Of a stretch of 64,000 bases of DNA, positions 26,657 to 38,149 are shown piece by piece. The stretch comes from Anaerolineae bacterium. Its GTDB lineage: Bacteria; Chloroflexota; Anaerolineae; Aggregatilineales; UBA2796. Where the stretch lies: positions 1-64,000 of the forward strand of contig JAHBVK010000018.1 in the NCBI GenBank assembly GCA_019637555.1. The letters run 5' to 3'. Position 1 is the first letter of the stretch, and every line of letters begins with the position of its first letter. Below the pieces are notes generated by a model, which was not told where the DNA came from, made no database searches, and was given only the letters and a program-made list of their open reading frames with translations. Both the position numbers and the translations under genes were made by a program.

Positions 26657-28302
26657 CCCCCGAAGAACTCGTTCAAATCGCCACTGCTGAGCATGAACTA
26701 GAGCAGCAGTATGACCAGCAGATTAATGTCTGTATGGCGGCTGGCTGCGTGTCCACGCACAGCGATCAGGTTAAGGAAGCGTTGCAAGCCGAAGTCAATC
26801 AGCGCGGCATGGAGAAGAAATGCCGGATCACAGGCGTCGGCTGTATGGGCTTGTGTACTGCTGGTCCGCTGGTAGCAGTGAAACCAGCCAACGTGATGTA
26901 TCAACATGTTGAAGCGCAAGATGCCCCCGCAATTATCGAGAATCTGGAACAAGAACCCGTCAAACGCTTGATCTGTCCTACTGATATTCCGTTCTTTAAG
27001 AGACAGACCAAGATCGTCCTCGAAAATTCCGGCGACATCGATCCCGAAAGGATCGAGAGTTACATCGCCGTAAATGGTTATCGGGCGCTGCTGCAAGTGC
27101 TAACCGAAATGACTCCCGCCGAAGTGATCGACCAAATCTCGCGCAGTGGACTGCGTGGACGCGGTGGCGGTGGTTATCCCACGGGTTTGAAGTGGAGCAC
27201 AGTCGCCAAAGCCGCAGGTACGCAGAAATATGTAATCTGTAACGCCGATGAGGGTGACCCCGGCGCGTTCATGGATCGCAGCGTACTGGAAAGCGATCCG
27301 CACCGCGTACTGGAAGGCATGGCAATTGCTGCCTATGCCATCGGAGCAAGTGAGGGTTACATCTACGTGCGCGCGGAGTATCCGCTGGCGGTCAAGCGGC
27401 TGCAACTGGCGATCCGACAGGCGGAACGGGCGAAGCTGCTCGGTGACAAGATCGGTGGGACAGCGTTCCACTTTGAAGTCAATATCCGGCTTGGAGCAGG
27501 CGCCTATGTATGTGGTGAAGAAACCGCACTGATGGCATCCATTGAAGGTAAGCGCGGGCAGCCGCGTCCACGTCCGCCGTATCCCGCTGAGAGTGGGTTA
27601 TGGGGACAGCCAACACTGATCAATAACGTGGAAACTTATGCCAACGTCGCACCGATCATTCGTAAGGGCGCGGAGTGGTTCGCCAATATCGGCACGGAAA
27701 AGAGCAAAGGCACCAAAGTTTTCGCGCTGGCTGGCTGCGTGGCGAACACGGGTTTGATCGAAGTGCCGATGGGCACGACGCTGCGCGATATTGTATTCGA
27801 GATCGGTGGCGGAATCCCCGACGGACGCCATTACAAAGCAGTGCAAACAGGCGGTCCAACTGGCGGCTGCATCCCCGAAGAACATCTCGATGTGCCTGTA
27901 GATTATGAGTCGCTGGTGCGGCTCGGCTCGATCATGGGATCGGGCGGCATGATCGTGATGGACGACAGCTCCTGCATGGTCGATGTGGCGCGCTACTTCA
28001 TGGAATTCTGCATGAGCGAGTCCTGCGGCAAATGTGTTCCCTGCCGCGTAGGGACAGCAGAGATGTATGAGCTGCTGACCCGCATCGCCAAGGGATCAGC
28101 AACCGTCGATGATCTGGCACTGCTCGAAGAATTGTGCGATGTGGTCAGAAATACCAGCCTGTGCGGATTAGGGCAATCCGCCCCCAATCCAGTGATCAGC
28201 ACGCTGCGCTACTTCCGCGATGAATATATGCAGCACATCACCGGCAAACGCTGTGCTGCTGACGTATGCAAGATGACCGCTATCTTTGAGGAGGTCTTAT
28301 GA
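26653..28302 (+). CDS. hoxF: Hydrogenase diaphorase subunit HoxF (NADH-binding)
   Basis: 549 aa when started at ATG 26653, which overlaps the hoxE stop as ATGA; ATG 26641 is the alternative (+4 residues). N-terminal thioredoxin-like [2Fe-2S] domain (about 20-120; CMAAGCVST and CMGLCTAGP), FMN/NADH domain with [17 protein letters not shown] domain, and a C-terminal [4Fe-4S] cluster ([12 protein letters not shown] plus a later CGLG). It oxidises or reduces NAD(P)(H) for the hydrogenase, as NuoF does in complex I. Cytoplasmic. Confidence 0.96.
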   Translation: MTPEELVQIATAEHELEQQYDQQINVCMAAGCVSTHSDQVKEALQAEVNQRGMEKKCRITGVGCMGLCTAGPLVAVKPANVMYQHVEAQDAPAIIENLEQEPVKRLICPTDIPFFKRQTKIVLENSGDIDPERIESYIAVNGYRALLQVLTEMTPAEVIDQISRSGLRGRGGGGYPTGLKWSTVAKAAGTQKYVICNADEGDPGAFMDRSVLESDPHRVLEGMAIAAYAIGASEGYIYVRAEYPLAVKRLQLAIRQAERAKLLGDKIGGTAFHFEVNIRLGAGAYVCGEETALMASIEGKRGQPRPRPPYPAESGLWGQPTLINNVETYANVAPIIRKGAEWFANIGTEKSKGTKVFALAGCVANTGLIEVPMGTTLRDIVFEIGGGIPDGRHYKAVQTGGPTGGCIPEEHLDVPVDYESLVRLGSIMGSGGMIVMDDSSCMVDVARYFMEFCMSESCGKCVPCRVGTAEMYELLTRIAKGSATVDDLALLEELCDVVRNTSLCGLGQSAPNPVISTLRYFRDEYMQHITGKRCAADVCKMTAIFEEVL

Positions 28303-29054
28303 GCCAAACACCAGTGACGCCTGCCAAGGTCAAGACCCTCAAGATCGACGGTCAGGATGTCAGCGGACGGGAGAATGAAACAATCCTCGATATTGCGAGA
28401 GAAAGTGGCATTTTCATCCCGACGATGTGTTTTCTAGAGGGCTTATCAACAGTAGGCGCTTGCCGCCTCTGTCTGGTGGAGGTGAAAGGCATCTCCAAAC
28501 TACAACCTGCCTGTGTAACACGCATCGAGGAAGGGATGGAGGTGGTCACCAACTCTGAACGCCTGGCGAAATATCGCAAGACGATCCTCGAACTGCTGTT
28601 TGCCGAGGGTAATCACGTTTGTTCGGTCTGTGTGTCCAACGGGCACTGCGACTTGCAGACACTGGCACAGAAGCTGGGCATGGAACATGTGCACGTACCC
28701 TATCGTTATCCACGTCGAAGCGTTGATGCTTCTCATGCGCGCTTTGTCATCGATCATAACCGCTGCATCCTGTGCACACGCTGCGTACGCGTCTGTGACG
28801 AGATCGAGGGCGCGCATACATGGGATGTGTTGGGACGTGGCGTGATGTCCAGCGTAATTACCGATCTGAATGAGGCGTGGGGAACTTCGGAGACCTGCAC
28901 GAGCTGCGGCAAGTGTGTGCAAGTCTGCCCGACAGGGGCACTGTTCGAGAAAGGTAAATCCGTCGCGGAAATGTCTAAGCGCCGTGAATTCCTGCCCTAT
29001 CTCAAACAGATGCGTGGGAACGGCAACGGTAGCAATGATAGGAGCAACAAATGA
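28299..29054 (+). CDS. hoxU: Hydrogenase diaphorase subunit HoxU
   Basis: 251 aa, similar to the N-terminal part of NuoG. Plant-type [2Fe-2S] with C44, C55, C58 and C72, a His/Cys [4Fe-4S] segment ([15 protein letters not shown]), and two ferredoxin-like clusters [11 protein letters not shown] and [11 protein letters not shown] followed by P. It conducts electrons from HoxEF to HoxY. ATGA overlaps with both neighbours. The C-terminus ends in an Asn/Gly/Ser-rich tail resembling the one on NifJ in the same operon. Confidence 0.96.
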   Translation: MSQTPVTPAKVKTLKIDGQDVSGRENETILDIARESGIFIPTMCFLEGLSTVGACRLCLVEVKGISKLQPACVTRIEEGMEVVTNSERLAKYRKTILELLFAEGNHVCSVCVSNGHCDLQTLAQKLGMEHVHVPYRYPRRSVDASHARFVIDHNRCILCTRCVRVCDEIEGAHTWDVLGRGVMSSVITDLNEAWGTSETCTSCGKCVQVCPTGALFEKGKSVAEMSKRREFLPYLKQMRGNGNGSNDRSNK

Positions 29055-29608
29055 GCAGCAATGATGCCACCAACAGCGCGAAACCGCGTGTAGCTACAGC
29101 GTGGCTAGATGGTTGTTCCGGCTGCCATATGTCTTTTCTGGATATTGATGAACGCCTGATTGAACTGGCGGACAAGATCGAGTTGGTTTACAGCCCTGTG
29201 ATGGACATCAAGGTTTATCCGGAAAACGTCGATGTGGCACTGGTGGAAGGCTCGATCAGCAGTCACGAGGATTTGGAGAAAATCCAAACTATTCGCGCAC
29301 GGACGAAAGTACTTGTGTCGTTAGGCGACTGTGCAGTGACAGGCAATATCCCCTCACTGCGCAACCCTTTCGGCGTTGAGGCAACCATGCAGCGCGTTTA
29401 TGGCAACAATGGCGATCCGAATCCGCCAATCCCCAACGAAGTGGTCCCGCCGCTGTTCCGCCGCGTGCGTCCGATCCACGAGGTGGTTAAGGTTGATGTG
29501 TTCGTACCCGGATGCCCACCCTCTGCCGCCACTATCTGGGCGGTGGTGAACGATTTATTAGCAGGGCAGACAACCAGCGTCACCAATTACACGCGATTCG
29601 GCGCATAG
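29051..29608 (+). CDS. hoxY: [NiFe] hydrogenase small subunit HoxY
   Basis: 185 aa. The proximal [4Fe-4S] cluster ligands are C22-x2-C25 ([12 protein letters not shown]), a Cys in LGDCAVTG and one in PGCPPSA. It is the short form without Tat signal or distal clusters, as expected for group 3d cytoplasmic hydrogenases. It overlaps hoxU by four bases and precedes hoxH by 24. Confidence 0.96.
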   Translation: MSSNDATNSAKPRVATAWLDGCSGCHMSFLDIDERLIELADKIELVYSPVMDIKVYPENVDVALVEGSISSHEDLEKIQTIRARTKVLVSLGDCAVTGNIPSLRNPFGVEATMQRVYGNNGDPNPPIPNEVVPPLFRRVRPIHEVVKVDVFVPGCPPSAATIWAVVNDLLAGQTTSVTNYTRFGA

Positions 29609-29632
29609 CATAGGATCGGACAGGAGAACGTC

Positions 29633-31081
29633 ATGACGTTGCAGAAACTCAATGCGAAATCCGGGCGCGAAATCGTCATTGATCCCGTGACCAGAATTGA
29701 AGGTCACGCCAAGATCACGATTCAACTGGATGCCAGCGGCAAAGTTGAAGACGCCCATTTCCATGTAACACAAGTTCGCGGTTTCGAGAAATTTTGCGAA
29801 GGCAGACCGTTTACCGAAATGCCGTCACTGATGGCACGCATCTGCGGTATCTGCCCTGTTAGCCACCTGATCGCCAGTGCCAAAGCCTGCGATGCGCTGC
29901 TAGCCGTACGCATCCCGGAGACGGCTGCCAAACTGCGGCAGATCATGAATCTGGCGCAGATCGTGCAGTCGCACGCCCTAAGCTTTTTCTACCTCTCATC
30001 GCCCGATTTTCTGCTAGGCATGGATGCTGACCCGGCACAGCGCAATATTATCGGCATGGTCAAGCAGCATCCTCAATTGGCAAAAGACGGCATTCGTCTG
30101 CGCCAGATCGGGCAGACGATTATCGAGATACTGGGCGGCAAGCGCATCCATCCAGCGTGGATAGTCCCCGGCGGAGTCAACGATCCATTGACGGAAGAAG
30201 AACGCGAACGGATCGTAGCAATGCTGCCTGAAGCCCAGAAAATTGCGCTTCAAACGATTGAATGGTTCGGGCGAGCACTAGAAGGTTACGGCGAAGAAAT
30301 CCGTACCTTCGCCAATTTCCGGACGCTGTTCCTAGCACTGGTTAACAGCAACGGGGAGTTGGAGCATTATGACGGCAAAATCCGCATCACTGACGCGGAC
30401 GGCAATATCGTACGGCACGGTGTGAACCCCGAAGATTATCGAGAGATCATCTCAGAGAATGTCGAGCCGTGGACGTATCTCAAGTTCACTACTTACGCGC
30501 CGCAAGGCTATCCGGGTGGCATTTACCGCGTTGGACCGTTGGCGCGCTTGAACGCAGCGACGAAGGTGGGCACACCACTAGCTGAGCAGGCATGGCGCGA
30601 GTTCACCATCCAGCAACCGCTGACGCGCAGTAGTTCTTTCCACTATCACTTCGCACGGTTAGTGGAAATCCTTTACGCCGTTGAGCGCATCCAAGAATTG
30701 CTGGATTCTCCCAACATTCTGAGTTCGCATGTTCGCGCTTTCGCTAATCCCAACAGCCTTGAAGGAATAGGCGTTTCAGAAGCGCCGCGCGGCACCTTGA
30801 TCCACCACTACAAGATCGATGAGAACGGCTTGATGCAGTGGGCAAACCTGATCATCGCCACCGGTCACAACAATCTGGCGATGAACAAAGGTGTACTGCA
30901 AGTAGCGCAACGCTATGTAGATGGCGCACATCTCACCGAGGGCATGCTCAACCGCGTAGAAGCCGTCATCCGTGCTTACGATCCCTGCTTGAGCTGCTCG
31001 ACTCATGCCATCGGTCAAATGCCCTTGCATATCGAATTGGTGGGAGCTGATGGCTCTCTAGTGGATGAAATCAAACGATAA
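29633..31081 (+). CDS. hoxH: [NiFe] hydrogenase large subunit HoxH, group 3d
   Basis: 482 aa. Nickel-binding L1 motif [10 protein letters not shown] (C71, C74) and L2 motif [10 protein letters not shown] (C452, C455) are intact. A 24-residue C-terminal peptide after His458 would be removed by the maturation protease HoxW once nickel is inserted. The complete ligand set and the HoxEFU context support a reversible NAD(P)-coupled H2 enzyme. GGAGAACG precedes the ATG. Confidence 0.97.
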   Translation: MTLQKLNAKSGREIVIDPVTRIEGHAKITIQLDASGKVEDAHFHVTQVRGFEKFCEGRPFTEMPSLMARICGICPVSHLIASAKACDALLAVRIPETAAKLRQIMNLAQIVQSHALSFFYLSSPDFLLGMDADPAQRNIIGMVKQHPQLAKDGIRLRQIGQTIIEILGGKRIHPAWIVPGGVNDPLTEEERERIVAMLPEAQKIALQTIEWFGRALEGYGEEIRTFANFRTLFLALVNSNGELEHYDGKIRITDADGNIVRHGVNPEDYREIISENVEPWTYLKFTTYAPQGYPGGIYRVGPLARLNAATKVGTPLAEQAWREFTIQQPLTRSSSFHYHFARLVEILYAVERIQELLDSPNILSSHVRAFANPNSLEGIGVSEAPRGTLIHHYKIDENGLMQWANLIIATGHNNLAMNKGVLQVAQRYVDGAHLTEGMLNRVEAVIRAYDPCLSCSTHAIGQMPLHIELVGADGSLVDEIKR

Positions 31082-31095
31082 CGATGAGGTGTGCC

Positions 31096-31596
31096 ATGAA
31101 ATCACTGCTCATTATCGCATACGGCAATCCATTACGCGGTGACGATGGCGTTGGCTGGCAGGCAGCAGAACTGTTGATTCATAAACAGTGGGCGGAAGAA
31201 GTGCCGATCTTGACGCGGCATCAACTGACGCCCGAACTGGCTGAACGCATCAGCGAGGCATCGCGGGTGATCTTTGTCGATGCCCACGCTGGCATCAGCC
31301 CCGGCGAGATTCAAACGCGACGAATCATCCCCGACGCCGAGTTCAGTGGCGCCTTCACGCACCACCTGACGCCGGAATCGCTGTTAGCAGCCGCCCGTGA
31401 ATTTTATGGTAGATGTCCCGAAGCATGGTTGTTCTCAGTGACTGGTGGATCATTTGCGTTGCAGGAGACGCTCTCGCCCGCAGTTAGCGCATCGCTGCCG
31501 CATCTGCTTAATGAAATCGAACAATGCGCCAGTGCAGACAGCAAGCCGATGACGCAAAGTCGTAATGTAGGAAAGGTAAATCATGCACGAATTTAG
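31096..31596 (+). CDS. hoxW: Hydrogenase maturation protease (HoxW)
   Basis: 166 aa from ATG 31096 (GAGG five bases upstream); ATG 31084 would add four residues. The HyaD/HycI fold begins LLIIAYGNPLRGDDGVGW with the nickel-sensing Asp, and has FVDAHAG and a His in HHLTPESLL. It clips the C-terminal tail of HoxH. Lying 14 bases after hoxH and overlapping hypA by 14 bases, it is dedicated to this enzyme. Confidence 0.92.
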   Translation: MKSLLIIAYGNPLRGDDGVGWQAAELLIHKQWAEEVPILTRHQLTPELAERISEASRVIFVDAHAGISPGEIQTRRIIPDAEFSGAFTHHLTPESLLAAAREFYGRCPEAWLFSVTGGSFALQETLSPAVSASLPHLLNEIEQCASADSKPMTQSRNVGKVNHARI

Positions 31597-31957
31597 CATT
31601 GTCGAAGCGATGATCGGGAAGGTTGTCGCCGCGCTGCCGAACGCCAAACCGGGTACTGTGCGCGCCCTGCATTTCAGGCGCGGCAGCACGTTCTCCGAAT
31701 CCTCGCTGCGGCTGGCATTTGAATTAGTCTCCAAAGGGACGGTACTGGAGAACGCAGAGTTGATCGTAGATACCGTAAACCATGCATATCACTGCACTTG
31801 CGGTTATCAGCAGGTTATCACCAGTGATGATCTGCTTGGACACATGTTTGTCTGTCCGCAGTGTGGGGCGGTCAGCGAAATTGACGAAGCGCACGATCTG
31901 ACACTGCTGGATGTAATTCTACGCGAGCCAACAGCAGCTACCGTCGCACAGCCCTGA
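31583..31957 (+). CDS. hypA: Hydrogenase nickel incorporation protein HypA
   Basis: 124 aa. Begins MHEFSIVEAMI with nickel-binding His2, and holds the zinc site CTCGYQ and CPQCGA. HypA delivers nickel to the large subunit, normally with the GTPase HypB, which is not encoded in this window. The N-terminus overlaps hoxW; the next gene is 36 bases on. Confidence 0.94.
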   Translation: MHEFSIVEAMIGKVVAALPNAKPGTVRALHFRRGSTFSESSLRLAFELVSKGTVLENAELIVDTVNHAYHCTCGYQQVITSDDLLGHMFVCPQCGAVSEIDEAHDLTLLDVILREPTAATVAQP

Positions 31958-31993
31958 ACCTATGCGCATGGCTTATCTGGTGGGAGGAAGCTA

Positions 31994-34306
31994 ATGCAAC
32001 TGCAACACGAACACGTCAGCCGAATACGCATTACCGTGCAAGGCGCAGTGCAGGGCGTTGGCTTCCGTCCATTCATCTATCGGCTGGCTACCGACTTGCA
32101 TATCGGCGGTTGGGTGAGCAACACGGCACAAGGCGTGACCATCGAGGCGGAAGGCGCGGACAATGCACTACAAAGCATGTTGTCGCGCATTGAGCAGGAA
32201 AAACCACCGCTGGCGCTGATCAACAGCATCCGCCACATCTTCATCGCACCAATGGGCGAGTCCGCTTTTTCTATTCAGCACCAGACCGAGCAAACCGCTA
32301 ATACGCCAAAATCGGCGTTGATTCTGCCAGACGTGGCGATCTGCCCTGATTGTTTGCGCGAATTGTTCGATCCTACGGATCGGCGCTATCGCTATCCCTT
32401 CATCAACTGCACGCACTGCGGTCCACGCTACAGCATTATCGAGTCGCTGCCTTATGACCGCCCTAACACAGCAATGCGGCAGTTCGAGATGTGCGAGGAG
32501 TGCCGCGCCGAATACGAAAACCCGTTAGATCGTCGTTTCCACGCACAACCAACCGCCTGTCCGCACTGCGGTCCGCATCTGGAATTGTGGGATGCAGAAG
32601 GGGCAGTGCTGGCAAGTGACCATGATGCGCTGCTGAACGCGGTGACCGCCATTTGCGGCGGCGAGATTGTAGCGCTCAAGGGCATCGGCGGTTTCCAACT
32701 GATCGTGGATGCTTGCGACGATCAGGCAGTGTCCCGCCTGCGTCAGCGCAAGGCACGCGCGGACAAGCCCTTCGCCGTGATGTATCCATCGCTGACACTG
32801 GTCAAAGAACACTGTTTCGTCTCCCCTACTGAAGAACGTCTGTTGTGCTCAGCGGAGGCACCTATTGTGCTGTTGAAGCGTAAGGAATCGGCACACGCAC
32901 TCGCTACGGAAATCGCGCCTCGAAATCCTTATTTGGGCGTGATGCTGCCTTATACACCGCTGCATCATCTGCTGCTGTCGGAACTCGGTTTTCCTGTCGT
33001 GGCGACAAGTGGCAATGTCTCTGGCGAACCGCTGTGCATTGACGAACAGGAGGCGGTTACTCGCCTACACAACGTCGCGGATGTCTTTCTAGTTCACAAT
33101 CGCCCGATTCTGCGTCCGCTGGATGATTCCGTGGCACAGGTGATCATGGATCGTCCGATGATTTTGCGGCGGGCACGCGGCTACGCTCCACTGCCGATCA
33201 CGGTCTCCGGTACGCTACCCCCATTGATCGCTACAGGCGCTCACCTCAAGAACACAGTAGCGCTTGCTAGCGACAGGCAAATCTGGCTGAGCCAGCACAT
33301 CGGCGATCTGGAAACACTGCAAACCTACGAGGCATCCGTACAGGCGCTAAAAGACTTGCAGAGTTTGTACGAAGTGCAGCCGCAAGCCGTCGCCTGCGAT
33401 TTACATCCTGACTATCTCTCCACACGCAGCGCCACCATGACTGGCTTGCCTATCGTCCGCGTCCAGCATCACTATGCCCATGCACTTGCCTGCATGGCTG
33501 AACACGGGATCGATGCACCCGCGCTTGCCATTGTCTGGGACGGCACCGGTTACGGCACCGATGGCACCATCTGGGGAGGCGAGTTCCTGCGGATCACTCC
33601 TACCAGTTATGAGAGGGCAGCACATCTGCGTCCGTTCTCGCTCATTGGTGGTGATAGGGCGGCGAAAGAACCACGCCGCAGTGCCTTCGGCTTGCTCTAT
33701 GAGCTATTTGGTGACGAAGTCGTCGCGATGGAAGCTCTCGCTCCCGTCGGCTCCTTCACACTCTCCGAGCGCACGATTTTGCGGGCACTGCTGCAAGACC
33801 AATTAATGACCGTCAGGACGACCAGCGCTGGTCGGCTATTTGATGCAGTGGCGTCGCTGCTCGATTTGCAGCACTGCGTCAGTTTTGAGGGACAAGCAGC
33901 GATGGCGTTGGAATTCGCGGCGGCTGACTGCCAGCATGAGGGCAGTTATCCGTTTGACATTGATGCCAACGGCGAGATCGATTGGGGAGAACCCGTGAGC
34001 GCACTGCTAGAGGACTTGAGTCGGGGGTACGCGGTCAGCAAGATCGCCGCCCACTTCCATAACACCTTGGCTGCGATCATCATCACCGTCGCTCACCGGG
34101 TTGGCGAGGAAACGGTGCTGCTGTCAGGTGGTTGTTTCCAGAACCGCCGCCTACTCGAACAGACTATCCGTTTGCTGCAACAACACGGTTTCCGCCCGTA
34201 TTGGAATGAGCGGATCCCGACGAACGACGGCGGAATCGCGTTGGGGCAAATCGTGGCAGCGGCGCGTGAGTACAGAGGCAGAAGGGAGCTATCCCAATGT
34301 GTTTAG
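31994..34306 (+). CDS. hypF: Carbamoyltransferase HypF
   Basis: 770 aa, full length. Acylphosphatase domain (about 8-95, VQGAVQGVGFRPF), two zinc fingers (CPDCLRELF...CTHCGPRY and CEECRAEY...CPHCGPHL), YrdC-like domain (about 210-395) and Kae1-like C-terminal domain (HHYAHALACMAEH, WDGTGYGTDG, SGGCFQNRR). It makes a carbamoyl group from carbamoyl phosphate and transfers it to HypE for cyanide synthesis. GGGAGGAAG precedes the start; the end overlaps hypC. Confidence 0.96.
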   Translation: MQLQHEHVSRIRITVQGAVQGVGFRPFIYRLATDLHIGGWVSNTAQGVTIEAEGADNALQSMLSRIEQEKPPLALINSIRHIFIAPMGESAFSIQHQTEQTANTPKSALILPDVAICPDCLRELFDPTDRRYRYPFINCTHCGPRYSIIESLPYDRPNTAMRQFEMCEECRAEYENPLDRRFHAQPTACPHCGPHLELWDAEGAVLASDHDALLNAVTAICGGEIVALKGIGGFQLIVDACDDQAVSRLRQRKARADKPFAVMYPSLTLVKEHCFVSPTEERLLCSAEAPIVLLKRKESAHALATEIAPRNPYLGVMLPYTPLHHLLLSELGFPVVATSGNVSGEPLCIDEQEAVTRLHNVADVFLVHNRPILRPLDDSVAQVIMDRPMILRRARGYAPLPITVSGTLPPLIATGAHLKNTVALASDRQIWLSQHIGDLETLQTYEASVQALKDLQSLYEVQPQAVACDLHPDYLSTRSATMTGLPIVRVQHHYAHALACMAEHGIDAPALAIVWDGTGYGTDGTIWGGEFLRITPTSYERAAHLRPFSLIGGDRAAKEPRRSAFGLLYELFGDEVVAMEALAPVGSFTLSERTILRALLQDQLMTVRTTSAGRLFDAVASLLDLQHCVSFEGQAAMALEFAAADCQHEGSYPFDIDANGEIDWGEPVSALLEDLSRGYAVSKIAAHFHNTLAAIIITVAHRVGEETVLLSGGCFQNRRLLEQTIRLLQQHGFRPYWNERIPTNDGGIALGQIVAAAREYRGRRELSQCV

Positions 34307-34554
34307 GTGTACCGGGACAGATCGTAAGTGTCAGCGGCGCTGAGGACGATCCGCTGAACCGCATGGGTCGTGTGAATTTTGGCGGCATTGTCAAAGAGGC
34401 AAGCCTCGCCTACGTGCCCGAAGCAAAAGTCGGTGATTACGTCATCGTCCATGTCGGCTTTGCGATCAGCATCGTAGATGAACAGGAAGCGGTGCGCGTT
34501 TTTGACTACTTGCACGAGATGGACGAACTAGGAGAATTGCAACATGGAGAATAG
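34297..34554 (+). CDS. hypC: Hydrogenase assembly chaperone HypC
   Basis: 85 aa with the essential Cys2 in MCLGVPGQIV and the beta-barrel pattern VGDYVIVHVGFAI. It carries the Fe(CN)2CO unit with HypD to apo-HoxH. It overlaps hypF by 10 bases and nifJ by 11, so it couples the maturation genes to the pyruvate oxidoreductase gene. Confidence 0.95.
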   Translation: MCLGVPGQIVSVSGAEDDPLNRMGRVNFGGIVKEASLAYVPEAKVGDYVIVHVGFAISIVDEQEAVRVFDYLHEMDELGELQHGE

Positions 34555-37500
34555 GGTCTTCACGACGATAGATGGCAACGAAGCCGTTGCTCATGTCGCC
34601 TATCAGACGAACGAAGTGATCGCTATTTATCCGATCACGCCCGCCTCAGCGATGGGGGAATGGTCGGATGATTGGTCATCTAAGAACAAACAGAATATCT
34701 GGGGCACGGTGCCTACCGTGATCGAAATGCAAAGCGAAGGTGGTGCAGCAGGCGCTGTACACGGTGCGCTGCAAACTGGTGCGCTGACGACTACCTTCAC
34801 CGCCTCGCAAGGGTTGATGCTAATGCTGCCCAACCTGTACAAAATCGCAGGTGAGCTAACGCCGATGGTGCTGCACGTTGCAGCGCGATCTCTGGCGGCA
34901 CAGGGCTTATCCATTTTCGGTGATCACAGCGATGTGATGGCGGCACGCATGACTGGCTTTGCGCTACTCTCCTCTGCTTCTGTGCAAGAAGCGATGGACT
35001 TCGCACTGATCGCACAGGCAGCGACCTTGAAGGCACGAGTACCCATCCTGCACTTTATGGACGGCTTCCGCACCTCACACGAGATCAATAAGGTGGAAAT
35101 GCTGACCGCCGATGACATGAGCGCCATGATCGACATGAATCTGGTGCTGGAGCATCGCGCCCGCGCGTTGTCGCCAGATAACCCGTTCATTCGTGGCACG
35201 GCACAAAATCCTGATGTCTACTTCCAAGGGCGCGAGAGCAGTAATGGTTACTATCTAGCGTGTCCACAGATCGTTCAAGAGACGATGGATAAATTCGCGT
35301 CACTGACTGGTCGGCAGTATCACCTGTATGATTATTACGGTGCTCCCGACGCGGATCGCGTAATTGTGTTGATGGGATCGGGTGCTGAAGCGGTTCAGGA
35401 GACGATAGACTATCTGAACCAGCGCGGCGAGAAACTCGGTGTCGTGAAAGTGCGACTATATCGCCCCTTCGACGCTAAGCTTTTGATCCAAGCATTGCCT
35501 GCCACAACACGCCGGATCGCGGTCTTAGACCGTACCAAAGAGCCGGGCAGTTTGGGCGAACCGCTGTATCTGGACTGCGTGAATGCGCTGCATGAGGAAT
35601 GGGAAAACCGAGAGCAGGCAGGATCGATGCCGCAGGTCGTTGGTGGACGTTATGGACTTTCCTCCAAGGAGTTCACGCCAGCGATGATCAAGGCGGTGTA
35701 CGATAACCTCGCCCAGCCGAAGCCTAAGAATCACTTTACTATTGGCATTAACGATGATGTGACCAACACCAGCCTCGCATTTGATCCTGACTTCTCCACC
35801 GAACCAGAAGGTGTGATCCGTGCTGTGTTCTACGGGCTTGGTTCTGACGGTACCGTCGGCGCGAACAAGAACTCGATCAAAATCATCGGTGAGAATACCG
35901 AGAACTTCGCTCAGGGCTACTTCGTACTGGACTCGAAGAAATCTGGCTCGGTGACGACTTCCCATCTACGCTTCGGTCCGAAGCCGATTCACTCCACATA
36001 TCTGGTCACCAAAGCCGACTTCTTGGCTTGCCACCAGTTCAACTTCCTCGAGAGTTTTGAGATGCTTCAAGACTGTGTGCCTGATGGCGTCTTCCTGCTG
36101 AACTCGCCTTATGGTCCAGATGGAGTATGGCAGCACCTGCCGCGCCGTGTGCAGCAGCAAATCATCGACAAACGGTTGAAGTTCTACGTAATCGATGCCT
36201 ACAAGGTGGCGCGCGAAAGCGGTATGGGCGCGCACATCAATACCACGATGCAAGTCTGCTTCTTCGCAATTTCCGGTGTTCTACCGCGCGACGAGGCGAT
36301 TGAAGCGATCAAGAAATCGATTCGCAAGACCTACGGCAAGAAGGGCGAATCGGTGGTGGCGATGAACCTCAAGTCCGTCGATCAGACGCTGGAAAACTTG
36401 CATCAGGTGAAGGTACCGCAAGCGGTAACCAGCACGGCTGAGATCGCTGCGCCTGTTTCCGCGAATGCACCAGCGTTCGTTCGTGATGTACTCGGTGAGA
36501 TGATCGCTCGGCGCGGCGACTTGATTCCCGTCAGTGCGCTGCCCGTCGATGGAACGTATCCGAGCGCGACATCGCAGTATGAGAAGCGCAATCTGGCGTT
36601 GGAGATCCCCGTTTGGGATCCGCAAGTATGCATCCAGTGCGGCAAGTGTGCGATGGTCTGCCCACACGCCGTGATCCGCATCAAGACCTACGAGCCTGCG
36701 GCGTTGGAAGGTGCCCCCGCCAGTTTCAAGGCGGTGGATGCCCGCGATACTGAGTGGAGTGGACAGAAGTACAGTATTCAGGTCGCGCCGGAAGACTGCA
36801 CGGGCTGCGGCATCTGCGTAGATATTTGCCCTGCCAAGAACAAATCGGCAGCGGGTTTGAAGGCGATCAATATGCAAGCGCAGCCGCCGCTGCGTGAGCA
36901 GGAAAGCATCAATTGGGACTTCTTTGTCAAACTGCCAGAGCAGGATCGCCGCAACATCAAAGTGAACAGCATCCGGCAGCAGCAAGTGCAGCAACCGCTG
37001 TTCGAGTTCTCGGGCGCTTGTTCCGGCTGCGGCGAGACGCCATATATCAAGCTGATGACGCAGTTGTTTGGCGATCGCGCGGTAGTGGCGAACGCGACGG
37101 GCTGCTCGTCGATCTATGGCGGCAACCTGCCTACCACACCATGGTCGAAGAACGCGCAAGGGCGAGGTCCGGCATGGGCGAACTCGCTGTTTGAAGATAA
37201 CGCTGAGTTCGGTTTAGGAATGCGTATCTCGCTGGATAAGCAGCACGAATACGCCGCCGAGCTGCTGCGCCGGTTGTCCGGCGAGATCGGTGACGATCTG
37301 GTCGGGGCAATCCTGGAAGCGGATCAGCGTGGCGAGGCAGCGATTCAAGAACAGCGCGAACGTGTAGCACACTTGAAAGAGCGCCTAAGCTCAATTAATA
37401 AGGAAGACGCGCGGCAATTGCTTGCACTCGCTGATGGGTTAGTCCGCCGCAGTGTGTGGATCATCGGCGGTGACGGTTGGGCATACGACATTGGTTTCGG

Positions 37501-38149
37501 TGGTCTGGATCACGTCCTAGCCAGCGGTCACGATGTTAACGTGCTGGTGCTGGACACAGAGGTCTACTCCAACACGGGCGGTCAGATGAGTAAATCCACA
37601 CCGCGTGCTGCTGTCGCTAAGTTCGCGGCAGGCGGCAAACCGTTAGGCAAGAAAGACCTCGGTTTGATCGCCATGAGCTACGGCAACATCTATGTTGCTC
37701 GCGTCGCGATGGGTGCCAAGGACGAGCATACGCTGAAAGCGTTCCTCGAAGCAGAAGCCTACCCCGGACCATCTCTGATCATCGCCTACAGTCACTGTAT
37801 CGCACACGGTATCGAAATGACAACGGCAATGCGGGATCAGAAAGCGGCAGTCGAGACCGGTCAGTGGCTGCTCTACCGTTATGATCCTCGCCGCCTCGGT
37901 GAGGGTGAGAACCCGCTGAGTCTGGACTCGCGTGCACCGAAGCTGCCTGTGTCTCAATACTTGAACATGGAGAACCGCTTCAAGATGCTGACGCTGAGTA
38001 AACCGGAAGTCGCCAAAGAGCTGTTTGCACAGGCGCAAGAAGATGTCAACACCAAGTGGGCGATGTATGAGTATCTGGCGAGCAGGATGTATACGAACGG
38101 TAGCAACAGCGGCGGCAATGGCAACGGCAGCAAGGAAGTGCAATCATGA
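34544..38149 (+). CDS. nifJ: Pyruvate:ferredoxin (flavodoxin) oxidoreductase
   Basis: 1201 aa, the single-chain form. Domain I starts with [27 protein letters not shown]; domain II/III follow; two [4Fe-4S] clusters near 697 ([11 protein letters not shown]) and 752 ([11 protein letters not shown]); the third-cluster cysteines in [11 protein letters not shown] and ATGCSS; and the TPP-binding [15 protein letters not shown] with [11 protein letters not shown] near 980. It converts pyruvate and CoA to acetyl-CoA, CO2 and reduced ferredoxin/flavodoxin. The Gly/Asn/Ser-rich end (about 1187-1201) is an unusual tail. It lies between hypC and hypD, translationally coupled on both sides. Confidence 0.97.
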   Translation: MENRVFTTIDGNEAVAHVAYQTNEVIAIYPITPASAMGEWSDDWSSKNKQNIWGTVPTVIEMQSEGGAAGAVHGALQTGALTTTFTASQGLMLMLPNLYKIAGELTPMVLHVAARSLAAQGLSIFGDHSDVMAARMTGFALLSSASVQEAMDFALIAQAATLKARVPILHFMDGFRTSHEINKVEMLTADDMSAMIDMNLVLEHRARALSPDNPFIRGTAQNPDVYFQGRESSNGYYLACPQIVQETMDKFASLTGRQYHLYDYYGAPDADRVIVLMGSGAEAVQETIDYLNQRGEKLGVVKVRLYRPFDAKLLIQALPATTRRIAVLDRTKEPGSLGEPLYLDCVNALHEEWENREQAGSMPQVVGGRYGLSSKEFTPAMIKAVYDNLAQPKPKNHFTIGINDDVTNTSLAFDPDFSTEPEGVIRAVFYGLGSDGTVGANKNSIKIIGENTENFAQGYFVLDSKKSGSVTTSHLRFGPKPIHSTYLVTKADFLACHQFNFLESFEMLQDCVPDGVFLLNSPYGPDGVWQHLPRRVQQQIIDKRLKFYVIDAYKVARESGMGAHINTTMQVCFFAISGVLPRDEAIEAIKKSIRKTYGKKGESVVAMNLKSVDQTLENLHQVKVPQAVTSTAEIAAPVSANAPAFVRDVLGEMIARRGDLIPVSALPVDGTYPSATSQYEKRNLALEIPVWDPQVCIQCGKCAMVCPHAVIRIKTYEPAALEGAPASFKAVDARDTEWSGQKYSIQVAPEDCTGCGICVDICPAKNKSAAGLKAINMQAQPPLREQESINWDFFVKLPEQDRRNIKVNSIRQQQVQQPLFEFSGACSGCGETPYIKLMTQLFGDRAVVANATGCSSIYGGNLPTTPWSKNAQGRGPAWANSLFEDNAEFGLGMRISLDKQHEYAAELLRRLSGEIGDDLVGAILEADQRGEAAIQEQRERVAHLKERLSSINKEDARQLLALADGLVRRSVWIIGGDGWAYDIGFGGLDHVLASGHDVNVLVLDTEVYSNTGGQMSKSTPRAAVAKFAAGGKPLGKKDLGLIAMSYGNIYVARVAMGAKDEHTLKAFLEAEAYPGPSLIIAYSHCIAHGIEMTTAMRDQKAAVETGQWLLYRYDPRRLGEGENPLSLDSRAPKLPVSQYLNMENRFKMLTLSKPEVAKELFAQAQEDVNTKWAMYEYLASRMYTNGSNSGGNGNGSKEVQS